Part shown: piece by piece, positions 26,474 through 36,046 of the stretch
Layout: every line of letters begins with the position of its first letter
Numbering within the stretch: the stretch's first letter is position 1
DNA from: Betaproteobacteria bacterium
Lineage (GTDB): Bacteria; Pseudomonadota; Gammaproteobacteria; Burkholderiales; Casimicrobiaceae
Assembly: GCA_013298695.1 (NCBI GenBank)
Contig: JAAFIS010000001.1
Location: 372,001 to 436,000 of the forward strand
DNA: 64,000 bases
Direction: 5' to 3'
Program-made: the position numbers and the translations under genes
Notes under the pieces: model-generated
What the model was told of the DNA's origin: nothing
The model's database searches: none
The model's input: only the letters and a program-made list of their open reading frames with translations

Positions 26474-27058
26474 TCAGCGCAAAGACGTGATACTAGGAGC
26501 GTGCCGCAATTCGCGCAACGGCTGCCGAATTGGTTTCACTGCGTGGAGCGTGTCCACCATTTCGGTGATGACATTTTGTTCGCGACGCATGCGCTCCCAG
26601 AGTTCGGCATCGGGCGGATGACAAAGTGGCGGTGTGGTTTCAAGCGTGACGGAATCAGTAATCCAATCGCCGCGATAACCGCAGTCCGCGCGCCAGTAGT
26701 AAGGTTGCGAAAAGCAACCGAATGAGCCGACGGAGATTTGCCGAACATCGGTTGGGTCTTCGAAGGCATCGTCGCCCGACCCGCAGGGCACACGAATCGT
26801 CGGGATCGCATCTACGGTCGTCCGGCGATGATGAAGCTCTTCCATCATCGGCAACACATTGCGAATGTGTTCGAGCACATGTGAGAAGAGAATTTCGCCG
26901 ACAAAGTTATCTTCTAACCGCAGCGGAGAGCTCGCGCACCGTTTGAGATCAGCAACGATGTTGGCACTCGGAAGCGGAAAACTCTCGACGCCGATCGAGC
27001 CCGCGATGAGGTTACGTCTGCACGCGACATTGAGTCTCTTCAGTGTCTCAGTTCCCAT
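26474..27058 (-). CDS. Degenerate SAM-dependent methyltransferase-like protein
   Basis: The 194-residue product resembles class I methyltransferases found next to glycosyltransferases: LNVACRRN in place of LNLGCGxN, VGEILFSHVLEHI as motif II/III, then IRVPCGSGDDAFEDPT and CFSQPYYWRADCGYRGDW. The SAM-binding glycine motif is disrupted (ACR for GCG) and the usual post-strand GG turn is absent, so activity is doubtful. It lies 16 bp upstream of the glycosyltransferase on the same strand, a likely operon. Confidence 0.65.
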   Translation of the reverse strand: MGTETLKRLNVACRRNLIAGSIGVESFPLPSANIVADLKRCASSPLRLEDNFVGEILFSHVLEHIRNVLPMMEELHHRRTTVDAIPTIRVPCGSGDDAFEDPTDVRQISVGSFGCFSQPYYWRADCGYRGDWITDSVTLETTPPLCHPPDAELWERMRREQNVITEMVDTLHAVKPIRQPLRELRHAPSITSLR

Positions 27059-27100
27059 GCGCCAATGGTATCCGACACTCGATGATCTATCTAAGTATTC

Positions 27101-27191
27101 GCCCTATTTTATCAGGCGATAGAATAATTTTCGTTACGTATCGATTGTGATCGCAATAACGAACAACGCCCGAATAAATAGGGCGTTGTTC
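27101..27191. repeat. Twin-core palindromic intergenic element, copy 4, with strong hairpin
   Basis: Cores GCCCTATTTTATCAGGC (27101-27117) and GCCCGAATAAATAGGGC (27168-27184) are 67 bp apart, with a GTATCGA box at the family register. The second core is extended into a perfect 11-bp stem, GAACAACGCCC/GGGCGTTGTTC (27161-27171, 27181-27191), with a 9-nt loop. It has no T run, so it is not a standard terminator. It lies between two genes on the minus strand. Confidence 0.72.
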
Positions 27192-27238
27192 GAAGGTGCT
27201 GGAAGCCGAAACTGCATCGATTCCCGTCTATAAACCGC

Positions 27239-28279
27239 TTAGCGAGGAATCGAATTCACTTCTTTTTCCCACTTCTCGAGCAAGCGCTTACGCTCAGCCG
27301 ATGAGCCGTATTTTTTGAAGTCGTACTGAATTAATTTCATCTGTGAAAAACGCGGCGCTTCGGGCGGTTGCGGTGCATTTTTGTTCGACGGCAATTGATA
27401 TTGCTTGGCTTGCGCGGCGAGTTTCTGCGCGTCCGGAGTAAGCGCCCAATCGTAGAACTTCTTCGCGTTTTCCATGTTGCGCGCGCCCTTCATGATCGAC
27501 ATTGAGCCGACTTCGTAGCCGGTGCCTTCGCAAGGCGCGGCCATGCCGACGGGAAAGCCGTTCTTTTGCTCACCCGGAACATCATGCATGAATGAAACGC
27601 TTACCGCCGTTTCGCCGCGAGCCGCCGCCTTTACCGGCCCCGTTCCTGAACGCGGATAACTTGAAATATTTCGATGCAGCGCTTTCAGATATTCGAAAGC
27701 TTTGTCTTCGCCCATCACCTGCACGAGCGTTGCGAGCGCGGTGTATGCAGTGCCAGACGCTGCTGGATTGGCCATCTGCACGTCACCCTTGAGTTCGGGC
27801 TTGATGAGATCCGCCCAGCACTTTGGAGCCTCAATTTTTTTCTTTGCTAGCAACTCAGTGTTGAAACCGAAACCGAGCGCACCCGCATAAATGCCAACCG
27901 TTTTATTGCCCGCGATCTGCGCTTGATACGTGGCCCACGGATGCAGATCTTTCATCATCGGCGATTGATACACCTCAAGCAAATTTTCTTCCGCTGCCTG
28001 CAAATGCGGATCACCTGTGCCGCCGAACCACACATCGCCTTTCGGATTGCTTCCTTCCGCTTTGATCTGCGCGAAGGTCTCACCCGAGCCTTTGTGCGAC
28101 ACGTTGACCTTAACGCCGGTTTGTTTTTGGAATTCATTGCCAGCGAGCTGGCACCATTCCAACTGCATCGAGCAATAGATGTTTAAGTTGCCTTTGTCTT
28201 GCGCGAATGCCGAAGGCGATGTCGTCGCTATCAACGCCGCAGCGGCCATCGTCGCAGCCGCGATCAATGTCTGTTTCAT
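27239..28279 (-). CDS. ABC transporter periplasmic substrate-binding protein (iron/AfuA-like)
   Basis: The 346-residue protein has a signal peptide ending PSAFAQ. Its mature part resembles class II binding proteins for ferric iron or related ligands: LNIYCSMQLEWCQLAGNEFQKQ, KGDVWFGGTGDPHL, YAGALGFGFNTELL, GSMSIMKGARN. The start at 28279 is chosen for the AAGGAG site just upstream. No cognate permease or ATPase is adjacent, so the ligand is uncertain and it may serve a distant transporter. Confidence 0.87.
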   Translation of the reverse strand: MKQTLIAAATMAAAALIATTSPSAFAQDKGNLNIYCSMQLEWCQLAGNEFQKQTGVKVNVSHKGSGETFAQIKAEGSNPKGDVWFGGTGDPHLQAAEENLLEVYQSPMMKDLHPWATYQAQIAGNKTVGIYAGALGFGFNTELLAKKKIEAPKCWADLIKPELKGDVQMANPAASGTAYTALATLVQVMGEDKAFEYLKALHRNISSYPRSGTGPVKAAARGETAVSVSFMHDVPGEQKNGFPVGMAAPCEGTGYEVGSMSIMKGARNMENAKKFYDWALTPDAQKLAAQAKQYQLPSNKNAPQPPEAPRFSQMKLIQYDFKKYGSSAERKRLLEKWEKEVNSIPR

Positions 28280-28561
28280 AGTCTCTCCTTGTTTACTTCT
28301 AATGGGCTCAGTCGTAGCCAATCACCCACTATAGGCGCGGTAGCTGCGAGTAGCAACGGGGAAAACGCGGGCTTGGCCTGAGCTGGCCACAGGTTCGTGA
28401 AACGAGAGGTCACCTCCGACGTTGCCGCCAGGGAGGCTGTATTCTGTTTTGTGCCCATCGCATTCAATGTCAAGAATACTATCGCTTCCCAAATGGGGAA
28501 GCCGTCTCGTCGTGTCATCGTAGCGTCGGCTAGTGACACGGTAAAGACCAGACCATAAGCG

Positions 28562-29611
28562 CTACTGCGACTTTCCATAGACCTCATTGATTTGTTGCGA
28601 TACGCGAACAAACGTTGTGCACTTCGATAGATCTTTGAGCTTCCGCGCACCGACGTATGTACACGTAGAGCGCACGCCACCCAAAATCTCTTGCACAGTG
28701 TTCTCGACTGGCCCGCGCGCCGGTAGCAGGACTTCCTTACCCTCACTGGCGCGATATTTCGCGACGCCGCCTGCGTATTTTTCCATCGCAACGTCGCTGC
28801 TCATGCCGTAGAACTTGCGTAAGGTTTTGCCGTCTCTCTGTACAACTTCGCCGCCGGATTCGTCGTGCGCGGCGAGCATGCCGCCGAGCATCACGAAATC
28901 GGCGCCGCCGCCAAATGCTTTCGCAACATCGCCAGGAACGGTGCATCCGCCGTCGCCACAAATGTGTCCGCCTAAACCGTGAGCTGCGTCAGCGCATTCG
29001 ATGATGGCGGAAAGCTGCGGATAGCCGACGCCGGTCATTTTGCGCGTGGTGCAAACGCTGCCAGGACCAATGCCTACTTTCACGATGTCCGCGCCTGCGA
29101 GGATTAGCGCCTCCGTGATGTCAGCGGTGACGACGTTACCCGCCATCATGGTTATCGTGGGGAATGCATCTCGAAACTTCCTCACAAAATCAATGAACGT
29201 TTCGGTGTATCCGTTCGCTACGTCGATGCATACAAATTTAATCTGGTCGCCTGTTTTCGTACGCACCTGTTTGAATTTTTCGAGATCGTGTTCAAGAATA
29301 CCGAGCGAATAAAACGCGTGGCGATGCAGCTCGATGTTTGACGAGGTAAAAAATTTTGCGTAATCGTCAATGCCGTAATGCTTGTGCAACGCGACGTGCA
29401 TGCCGTGCTTACCGAGTGCAGCCGCCATTTCGAAGGTGCCAACGGTATCCATGTTCGCCGCGATGATCGGCACGCTTTTGCTCGTTGCGCCCGAATGACG
29501 AAACGTATATTCACGTACCAAATCGACCTTGGCGCGTGAGCCAAGCGTTGAGCGCTTGGGCCGGAACAAAACGTCTTTGAAGTCAAGCTTGATTTCTTCT
29601 TCGATGCGCAT
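28562..29611 (-). CDS. guaC: GMP reductase
   Basis: The 349-residue enzyme of the IMPDH/GMPR family starts [21 protein letters not shown], as in GuaC. It has [13 protein letters not shown], the catalytic loop [11 protein letters not shown] with Cys187, and the flap region [13 protein letters not shown]. It lacks CBS domains, which separates it from IMP dehydrogenase. It reduces GMP to IMP with NADPH in purine salvage. It is monocistronic and divergent from the DUF2891 gene. Confidence 0.96.
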   Translation of the reverse strand: MRIEEEIKLDFKDVLFRPKRSTLGSRAKVDLVREYTFRHSGATSKSVPIIAANMDTVGTFEMAAALGKHGMHVALHKHYGIDDYAKFFTSSNIELHRHAFYSLGILEHDLEKFKQVRTKTGDQIKFVCIDVANGYTETFIDFVRKFRDAFPTITMMAGNVVTADITEALILAGADIVKVGIGPGSVCTTRKMTGVGYPQLSAIIECADAAHGLGGHICGDGGCTVPGDVAKAFGGGADFVMLGGMLAAHDESGGEVVQRDGKTLRKFYGMSSDVAMEKYAGGVAKYRASEGKEVLLPARGPVENTVQEILGGVRSTCTYVGARKLKDLSKCTTFVRVSQQINEVYGKSQ

Positions 29612-29809
29612 ACGGAGTTTCCGCTTTTGGGTGAGCCTGCCGAATCACAGCTTGCGTTTCGCGCGCTCGTCCGTCTACAGGCTAAGCACGGGCGCGGAAA
29701 ACGATACTGCGGGCGTAAAAAAACGAGGTGCCGCAAAAAAACGTGGCAACCTCGTCGAGTTGCAACAAATGGTAGCGCAATCGCCTGTGCTGGTAATAGA
29801 CTTTGACTT

Positions 29810-30832
29810 ATGCATGAAATTAACGCCACCCACGCCGCGTACGCTCGCGCCGCGCTCGAAAACGTTCGGCGCGAGTTTCCGAATTTTGTGATGCATTTCG
29901 CGCTGGACGAAGGGCACTGCGTCGATCTGCGCCCGACCGTACTGCATCCGATTTTTTTCGGGAGCTACGACTGGCATTCAAGCGTTCATATGCATTGGTC
30001 TCTGGCGCGACTGCTTAATTTGTATCCTACATCAACGGAAGCCAAAGCCATCAGCTCTTGCTTTGATCGCCGTTTCGAGCGCGGGCAAGCATTGCAAGAA
30101 CTAGCATATTTCGAAAAATACATAAAACCAACCTGGGAGCGCCCCTACGGTTGGGCTTGGCTGCTTAAGTTGTACTCTGAATTGGCGGTCTGTGTTCATC
30201 CCCATGCGGGCGCGTGGCGCAGCGCGCTGGCTCCGTTGGTCGACTATCTTGCAGACGCTATGCACGATCACTGGAGCACTGCGCCCGCTCCAGTGCGGCA
30301 CGGTGTTCATTCCAACAGCGCCTTCGCCATGATTCATTCGCTGCGCTACGCAGTCACCGTCGGTGATTACGATTTTGCGACGCTGATCAAAACGAAAGCA
30401 CATCAGTGGTTCGACAATGACGTCGACTACCGCATGGCCTACGATTTTTCGGGGGAGGATTTCCTCTCGCCTGCCTTAGTCGAGGCGCTCTTGATGTCAA
30501 TCGTGATGTCGAAGATTGAATTTAGACATTGGTTTGACGATTTTCTTCCCGATCTGAAGTCGGGGCACTATGAAGGTTTTGGTGTCAACGCAGTTAGCGA
30601 CGAGAAAGACGCGAAATTGGTTCACAACCACGGTTTGAACTTATCCCGCGCGTGGTGTTTACTCGGCATTTTGCAATCAATCGACACCCACGATCCTCGA
30701 TGGAAGAGGCTCGGTGAACTAGCGGGTGAATCTGAGCGTGCGGGACGAGCCGCAGTGGTAAGCGGTGACTATGTAAGTACGCACTGGCTCGTCTCCTTTG
30801 CGCTTCTTGCAGAAACCGAGTGGCATCGCTAA
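29810..30832 (+). CDS. DUF2891 family protein
   Basis: The 340-residue product shows the DUF2891 pattern: HPIFFGSYDWHSSVHMHWSLARLL, WERPYGWAWLLKLYSEL, VRHGVHSNSAFAM, FSGEDFLSPALVEA. The many His and Trp residues and the alpha-helical composition suggest an alpha/alpha-barrel enzyme, but no reaction is established. It has no signal peptide. A TAGACT hexamer 7 nt before the ATG and the lack of a ribosome-binding site suggest a short or absent leader. Confidence 0.88.
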   Translation: MHEINATHAAYARAALENVRREFPNFVMHFALDEGHCVDLRPTVLHPIFFGSYDWHSSVHMHWSLARLLNLYPTSTEAKAISSCFDRRFERGQALQELAYFEKYIKPTWERPYGWAWLLKLYSELAVCVHPHAGAWRSALAPLVDYLADAMHDHWSTAPAPVRHGVHSNSAFAMIHSLRYAVTVGDYDFATLIKTKAHQWFDNDVDYRMAYDFSGEDFLSPALVEALLMSIVMSKIEFRHWFDDFLPDLKSGHYEGFGVNAVSDEKDAKLVHNHGLNLSRAWCLLGILQSIDTHDPRWKRLGELAGESERAGRAAVVSGDYVSTHWLVSFALLAETEWHR

Positions 30833-30884
30833 GCGCGGATCGTTTCTCGAAAAACGACCCAGCGGCGCGACCTACAATCGCGAC

Positions 30885-32252
30885 ATGACTTTTACTGAAA
30901 TCGCACTACTCATCATCGCGCTTCTGCTCGTGGTGTTGCTCGTCACCGTGTTTACCCAGCGTGGTGCGATCGTGCAACGCCTGAGCGGCACAATGGGTGA
31001 GCAACTCGAAACAAAGCATCGGGCCATGATTGGCGATGTCGGTGGCATGTTTAATCAAGTGAGCGAACGCGTTGGGCGCGACCTCACCCTTGCAAGCACC
31101 GGGACGCGCGAGGTGATCGGCACCTTGCAGGTTCAAGTCGTGCATTCGCTGTCGCAACAAACTGAAGCGTCGTTGAAACAACTGGCGCTGTTGCAACAAA
31201 CGCTATCAACACAGCAAGATTCGATGAAGCGCGAAGTGCTTGAGCAAATGCTCGGCAAGATGGCGGAGCAAACGCGAGCCAATCAGGAGCTTTTGCAAAA
31301 CACGCTGCGCAATATGCAGCAGCAGATTTCGGTTCAAGCCGAAGCAATGACTAAAACGGTGGACGGTCGGCTTGAACAAATCAGCGGCAAAGTCAACGAG
31401 CGACTCGAAGAAGGGTTCAAAAAAACGAACGAGACCTTCGCAAGCGTGATGGCGCGCCTCGCAGTGATTGATGAAGCGCAAAAAAAGATTGATGGACTCA
31501 CCACCAATGTCGTTAGTTTGCAGCAAGTGCTCTCCGACAAATCCGCGCGCGGCGCGTTTGGTGAAGTCCAACTTGAAGCGTTGGTGCGCGACACTTTGCC
31601 GCCTGACGTGTACGCCTTTCAAGCGGCGGTCGGCGAGGGAAGAGAAAAAGCCGATTGCGTGCTCACGATGCCCGATGGCGCGTCGAAGATGGCGATTGAT
31701 TCGAAATTTCCGCTTTCTAACTATCGCACCTCGATTGACGCAACACATACGGAGGCGGAACGAAACGTTGCGCGACGCCTGTTCGCGTCCGATGTGAAGA
31801 AACACATCAACGACATTGCAACAAAATACATCCAGCCTGGGGCAGGCGCGGATTCGGCGGTGATGTTCGTGCCCTCAGAAGCAGTGTTCGCTGAGATCGT
31901 TGGCAATCATCCCGAAATCGTGGCCCAAGCGCAGGCGCAGCATGTGTGGATGACATCACCGACAAATCTGATGGCAGTGTTACACACGGTGCGCGCGGTA
32001 ATTCGCGATGGCGAAATGCGCAAGCAACTGGGTGTAATGAAGATCGAGTTGGGCAAACTGGGTGGAGATTTCGGGCGCTTTCAAGATCGTATGGACAAAC
32101 TCGCGACACATATCCGACAAGCCAATGATGACGTTCAAGAAGTACAAATTTCGTCGCGAAAAATTACCAGTGGATTTGAGCGTATTAAGTCGGTCGAAAT
32201 AGATGAGGCATCAAAAAAAACGCTGCCGCTGGCATCGAATCTTGATACGTGA
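30885..32252 (+). CDS. rmuC: DNA recombination protein RmuC
   Basis: The 455-residue protein has one N-terminal membrane segment (IALLIIALLLVVLLVTVF), a long coiled coil and the RmuC nuclease-like domain. Landmarks are ARGAFGEVQLEALVRD, ADCVLTMPDGASKMAIDSKFPLSNY, MFVPSEAVFAEI, and MTSPTNLMAVLHTVRAV. RmuC limits inversions at short inverted repeats. ATG 30885 is preferred because it starts directly at the membrane segment. TACAAT ends 6 nt before it and no ribosome-binding site is seen, so the mRNA may be leaderless. Confidence 0.95.
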   Translation: MTFTEIALLIIALLLVVLLVTVFTQRGAIVQRLSGTMGEQLETKHRAMIGDVGGMFNQVSERVGRDLTLASTGTREVIGTLQVQVVHSLSQQTEASLKQLALLQQTLSTQQDSMKREVLEQMLGKMAEQTRANQELLQNTLRNMQQQISVQAEAMTKTVDGRLEQISGKVNERLEEGFKKTNETFASVMARLAVIDEAQKKIDGLTTNVVSLQQVLSDKSARGAFGEVQLEALVRDTLPPDVYAFQAAVGEGREKADCVLTMPDGASKMAIDSKFPLSNYRTSIDATHTEAERNVARRLFASDVKKHINDIATKYIQPGAGADSAVMFVPSEAVFAEIVGNHPEIVAQAQAQHVWMTSPTNLMAVLHTVRAVIRDGEMRKQLGVMKIELGKLGGDFGRFQDRMDKLATHIRQANDDVQEVQISSRKITSGFERIKSVEIDEASKKTLPLASNLDT

Positions 32253-32260
32253 ACAACTGT

Positions 32261-32366
32261 GTAATCCCGGCGAAGGCGGTGACCCAGTCCCTGTAGTGTT
32301 TCTTATGCGTGTAATTTCGATGTATCCCGTCAACTCGGTTTGGGTTCCCGCCTTTGTGGAAATGAC
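32261..32366. repeat. Degenerate inverted repeat of the common CCCGC-GAAGGCGGG type
   Basis: The left arm (AATCCCGGCGAAGGCGGTGA, from 32263) and the complement of the right arm (TTCCCGCCTTTGTGG, 32345-32359) match imperfectly. They enclose about 60 bp. Similar inverted repeats containing a CCCGCxTTCGCGG core are widely dispersed in proteobacterial intergenic regions. This copy is eroded and non-coding, between rmuC and the MtfA-like gene. Confidence 0.55.
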
Positions 32367-32381
32367 CAATAAACGCGATCA

Positions 32382-33200
32382 ATGTTCTCCTGGCTGAAAA
32401 ACAAACGTCGCGAACGTGCGTTGACGCAATACGCGATCCCTGATGACGAGTGGCAGCGTGCGTTGCACACGCTCCCGTTTCTCGATCATTTCGATCTGGT
32501 TCTCGTCGCCCGTTTGCGCGAGCTCACAACGCTGTTTCTCGTTGAGAAAAGTATCACTTCCGGCGCGGAGGAGGGGGAGTACACGTTGGCAGTCACGCCG
32601 CACATGCGCATCGTCATCGCGATTCAAGCCTGTGTGTTGCTGCTTGGCAAGGAGGGAACAGTTACCGACGTGATTGAAGACTTTGCTACGTTTGAAAATG
32701 TAATTGTTTATCCCGGCGATTTTCCGCAGACGCAGGACTTTGAAGATGAATTCGGCGTCGTCCATCAACTCGATGAGCCTATTGCGGGAGAAAGCTGGGA
32801 AGGCGGCCCGGTGCTCCTATCGTGGCCAGTGGTAGAGGCTGGATACGATGAGAGCGGTATGTCGCTCGTAATCCACGAATTCGCACACAAGCTTGACATG
32901 TTGAACGGCGAAATCGACGGCATCCCCTTGATGCCGCAAGAGCGCATCGAACCTTTTCGCAACGCAATCACGGCAGCATATGAAGATTTCTGCATTCATG
33001 TCGATGCGAACGAAGACACCGCGATTGATCCCTACGCGGCGCAAGCGGTTGAAGAATTTTTCGCCGTCAGCTGTGAAGTATTTTTCGAGGCTCCGGAATT
33101 GCTGCGCTTGGAGTATCCTGAGTACTTCGCGCAACTTCGATTGTTTTTCATGCTTGATCCTGTCGCCGGTACGCAGCTTCGCGTTTGCGCAGCAAGCTGA
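32382..33200 (+). CDS. mtfA: MtfA-like zinc metallopeptidase (M90 family)
   Basis: The 272-residue protein has the zinc motif HEFAHKLD (about residues 165-172) and the downstream glutamate region AVEEFFAVSCEVFFEAP. Family segments include PFLDHF, WEGGPVLLSWPVV and DMLNGEIDGIP. In Escherichia coli MtfA is a cytosolic peptidase linked to the Mlc glucose regulator; the role here is not shown. A small membrane-protein gene begins 4 bp after its stop. Confidence 0.92.
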   Translation: MFSWLKNKRRERALTQYAIPDDEWQRALHTLPFLDHFDLVLVARLRELTTLFLVEKSITSGAEEGEYTLAVTPHMRIVIAIQACVLLLGKEGTVTDVIEDFATFENVIVYPGDFPQTQDFEDEFGVVHQLDEPIAGESWEGGPVLLSWPVVEAGYDESGMSLVIHEFAHKLDMLNGEIDGIPLMPQERIEPFRNAITAAYEDFCIHVDANEDTAIDPYAAQAVEEFFAVSCEVFFEAPELLRLEYPEYFAQLRLFFMLDPVAGTQLRVCAAS

Positions 33201-33203
33201 CGC

Positions 33204-33485
33204 ATGTTGGTCCTTTCGCTAGTTTTCGCGATTGCTACGGCGTTTATTCCAATGCCGCGCGTGGCGCATACCCTGATCACAGTTCTGATCATGTGCGGCG
33301 CATTTTTGGCGATGGGTGTTGGTGGCTGTACCCAATATTGGGATAACCACATGCAGCCTGGGCGTAGCACCGGCTCGGGAGTAGTCTTTAGCGCGCTGTT
33401 AGTAATCCTTGCGCGCGCTGTTGCGGTTGGACTATTTGCAAACGCTTCGGACCGCGACGCCACAAGGCGCACGCGTCGCCGGTAA
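33204..33485 (+). CDS. Small hypothetical membrane protein
   Basis: The 93-residue product has three predicted hydrophobic stretches (about 1-17, 20-40 and 60-79) and a basic tail ending TRRTRRR. It recognises no family by eye. It starts 4 bp after the MtfA-like stop and is likely co-transcribed. A CTQYWDNH segment between helices is its only striking feature. Confidence 0.6.
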   Translation: MLVLSLVFAIATAFIPMPRVAHTLITVLIMCGAFLAMGVGGCTQYWDNHMQPGRSTGSGVVFSALLVILARAVAVGLFANASDRDATRRTRRR

Positions 33486-33552
33486 GGGGCGGACCAGCCT
33501 CCTCAGGTCGTCTTTTGCGCGTTGCTCGGTTTTGAACTGACCGACCCGGATC

Positions 33553-35697
33553 TTATTGCGCAAACGTCGCGGCACAGCGCGTATTTAAATATTCGCGCAT
33601 CCCGCCAACGCCATCCCACGCTGCGCGAGTAGGCGTTCCCGTGGATGCCGGTAGGCCTGCGGTCACGTTGCTGCCCTTGAATCCCAACAGTGCACGCAGC
33701 AATATTGCGCCATCGCGGACTGCGTCAACGCTACCGTCGCCGTCCACGTCGACAACTTTGGTCCGCACCAAATCACGCGCGTTTTTCTCAGCGCGATCAA
33801 AGGTGGTCGTTGCACTTGAAGTGACGCCCGAAACGCCGGAAGCAAGCGCCGCGCCGCGAAGTCCCAACATAGCCCGAGCGATCATTACTCCATCAGCCGC
33901 AGCATTTCTTAAGCCGTTGCCGACGCCGTTGACGTCTAGGTTACATGGCATAGGAATTTCATCGACCCAGACATCCGGCGCATTTTCCATTCGAGCGACC
34001 ATCGTCGGGTCAGCCCACATCGTGTTGAGCTGTACTGCGATTGAGTTCGCGGCGGTCGCGCCAACGGTTGGCCCTGTGTTTGAAGCTGGCAAGGTGTTGT
34101 TGCCATGGAGTCTGCACCACGCTTTCACTCGCTCGGTGGTGCTTGAACCGCAGCTGCGCTCGTTGCCGGACAAACCCCACTCGGGATTCGTGTTCAACAC
34201 AACAACGTAGGTCCAGCCGCGTCGATTGCTGATGTAGTTTGCGCGAACGCCGGGAAAACTTCCGGAGTGGCTCAGGCTCCAACCCACCGGAGACGACGTT
34301 TGGTACGTGGCGTACGCTCCAAAACTGTAGTAACCAAATTGAGTAGCAGACGGCGTGTATTGCGAAGGGCCTGAATACACGCTGTCCGAGCCTGTCGTGT
34401 TTGACCCGGGAAAGTCAAGCAGGTGTGGAGCGCGCAACCGATCTTTGATTGACAACACCATACGCGCGTATTCCTGTGCGGAAAAGACCCAAGCGCCCGC
34501 GCCCGAGGTATCGGAGACGATGCGCTGAACGGGACGTGTCACTACACACGGCGAATACGGATCGCGGGAATAAATCGCACACCACGAGTACTGCAGCGTC
34601 GCACCGGAATCGTAGGGAGCGCTGTTGAGTGAAAACGGTTGATCGTAGTAGAAATTAATCTCTTCGTGGTCGGTTCCCGTGTAGTGGCGATCTCGCACAT
34701 CGGTTAACGCCGTTCGCGCGTAATCGATACCCATCGGTGCCAACACTTTTGCGCGTATGTAATCTTCGTAGGTCATTCCAGATTTAATCTCGATTACTCG
34801 CGATGCCCAACAATAGGCAAGGTTTGTGTAGTACTGGTAATACTCGCCGCTTTGGGTAGGCGGAGCGCCGGGTGTGTAGTGCAAAAGGCGAGCGGGCAAA
34901 TCGATTTCGAGATGTCGCTTGCAACTGCGAACAAACTCGGTGGTGTTCGCGACGTTGTACGGATAAGGCATTGGCTTTACGAAACCTACCGCGTCTGGGT
35001 AGTCGATGATGTGACTGGGTTGACCCGCGGGATTGCAGTTGAGTGGCGGCGCGTAAATGACGCAATCGCGATCGAATCCGGCCTCGTGGTTGACGAGTTG
35101 CTTTACAGTCACGTTCAGCATTCGAGCGTCGGTGGGTGCTGCGTCGAACGGCGTGACGGTTGCTCCCTCGCGAAGGATGTCGTAGGCAAGATCGCTCATA
35201 TCGGGTTGCAGCTTGCCGTCGAGCACCAGCTGTTGAATCGCGAGACCAGTGACCAGCTTTGAAAGGCTCGCTACCCGAAAACGAGTGTTTGGAAGCGTTG
35301 TCACGTACGCAGGTTCGTTAAACACATTTGCGCTTGCAGGCGATGTTGTTATGCCAGTCTGTAGCAGGCGACCGGTGGTGTTCGTCGCCGCGTTGTAGGT
35401 GTTGGTGTATGCGCGATTGAAAATCAGTTTGCCTTGATAGGCGACCGCAAGCTGTGCGTTGGGCACGTTCGCGGCGTTCATAAAGCCGCGCATGATGGTG
35501 TCCAATTGTGCGTATTCCGCGCGCGGAGTACCCGGGTCGGCAGGGCCAGTCGAAGCCGCCGTGGGTTCAGGGCCTGCCCCGCCACGAATAATCCACCCAT
35601 TGCTCGACTGCGCCCAGAGCACGCTCGTCGTGTTCAGCAACAAAAATGTGAATGACGCAATCATTGCGCCCGTAGATTTCATCAAAACTCGATACAT
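33553..35697 (-). CDS. Secreted serine hydrolase (beta-lactamase-like) with dockerin-like C-terminus
   Basis: The protein of about 714 residues has a signal peptide (ending SVLWAQ). A class C beta-lactamase/DD-peptidase-type domain follows, with the S-x-x-K motif in VASLSKLV, and YYQYYTNLAYCWAS holding a Y-x-N motif. The C-terminal 160 residues hold two EF-hand-like loops (DVNGVG and VDVDGDGSVDAVRD) each followed by a helix with R/K-x-x-LG. Cysteines bracket the region. The same C-terminal domain ends the three delta-60 proteins upstream. ATG 35697 is chosen; a TTG at 35724 would add nine residues. Confidence 0.85.
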   Translation of the reverse strand: MYRVLMKSTGAMIASFTFLLLNTTSVLWAQSSNGWIIRGGAGPEPTAASTGPADPGTPRAEYAQLDTIMRGFMNAANVPNAQLAVAYQGKLIFNRAYTNTYNAATNTTGRLLQTGITTSPASANVFNEPAYVTTLPNTRFRVASLSKLVTGLAIQQLVLDGKLQPDMSDLAYDILREGATVTPFDAAPTDARMLNVTVKQLVNHEAGFDRDCVIYAPPLNCNPAGQPSHIIDYPDAVGFVKPMPYPYNVANTTEFVRSCKRHLEIDLPARLLHYTPGAPPTQSGEYYQYYTNLAYCWASRVIEIKSGMTYEDYIRAKVLAPMGIDYARTALTDVRDRHYTGTDHEEINFYYDQPFSLNSAPYDSGATLQYSWCAIYSRDPYSPCVVTRPVQRIVSDTSGAGAWVFSAQEYARMVLSIKDRLRAPHLLDFPGSNTTGSDSVYSGPSQYTPSATQFGYYSFGAYATYQTSSPVGWSLSHSGSFPGVRANYISNRRGWTYVVVLNTNPEWGLSGNERSCGSSTTERVKAWCRLHGNNTLPASNTGPTVGATAANSIAVQLNTMWADPTMVARMENAPDVWVDEIPMPCNLDVNGVGNGLRNAAADGVMIARAMLGLRGAALASGVSGVTSSATTTFDRAEKNARDLVRTKVVDVDGDGSVDAVRDGAILLRALLGFKGSNVTAGLPASTGTPTRAAWDGVGGMREYLNTRCAATFAQ

Positions 35698-36046
35698 CTG
35701 CGACCCCGGATAATGGCGCTCCAATGTTTTCGTTATCGGGAGCGATGCTTATTTTTAGAGCGCAGATAGCCGGGCGTCAAGCAATTCAAGCTCAGAAAAG
35801 CGACAGCAAGGCTCCAAGTGTCTTCAAGTCGGCCAGCGCACCCTTAGGCCGTACCAATAACTTGCGCTCGGATCGGGTGCGTCCAAGCCTGAGCACAGTA
35901 GGCTTGCAAAACTCCCTCATGCAACGTACTAGCCTCAAGGCTATAAAGCCTATTTGTATGGGCGATAAGTCAAATTAGTCTACGTGTCAGAAAAATAGTT
36001 TTATTCGCCTTAAGCATTACATAAATGGAGTTTAATACTAATGCTG
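35698..36046. other. 349-bp intergenic region within the delta-60 cluster
   Basis: It contains the promoter region of the serine hydrolase and, at its right end, a twin-core element (35947-36029). The rest (35698-35946) shows no gene, and only a minor AGCCT-CA-AGGCT hairpin near 35930. Confidence 0.55.
35947..36029. repeat. Twin-core palindromic intergenic element, copy 5
   Basis: The first core is AGCCTATTTGTATGGGC (35947-35963), where T-G and A-T changes keep the pairing. The second, much weaker core (near 36013-36029) is at the expected distance. A GTGTCAG box lies at the family register. GGCGATAA near the left and TTATTCGCC near 36001 are additional complementary arms. It ends 17 bp before the stop of the next gene. 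Confidence 0.58.
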
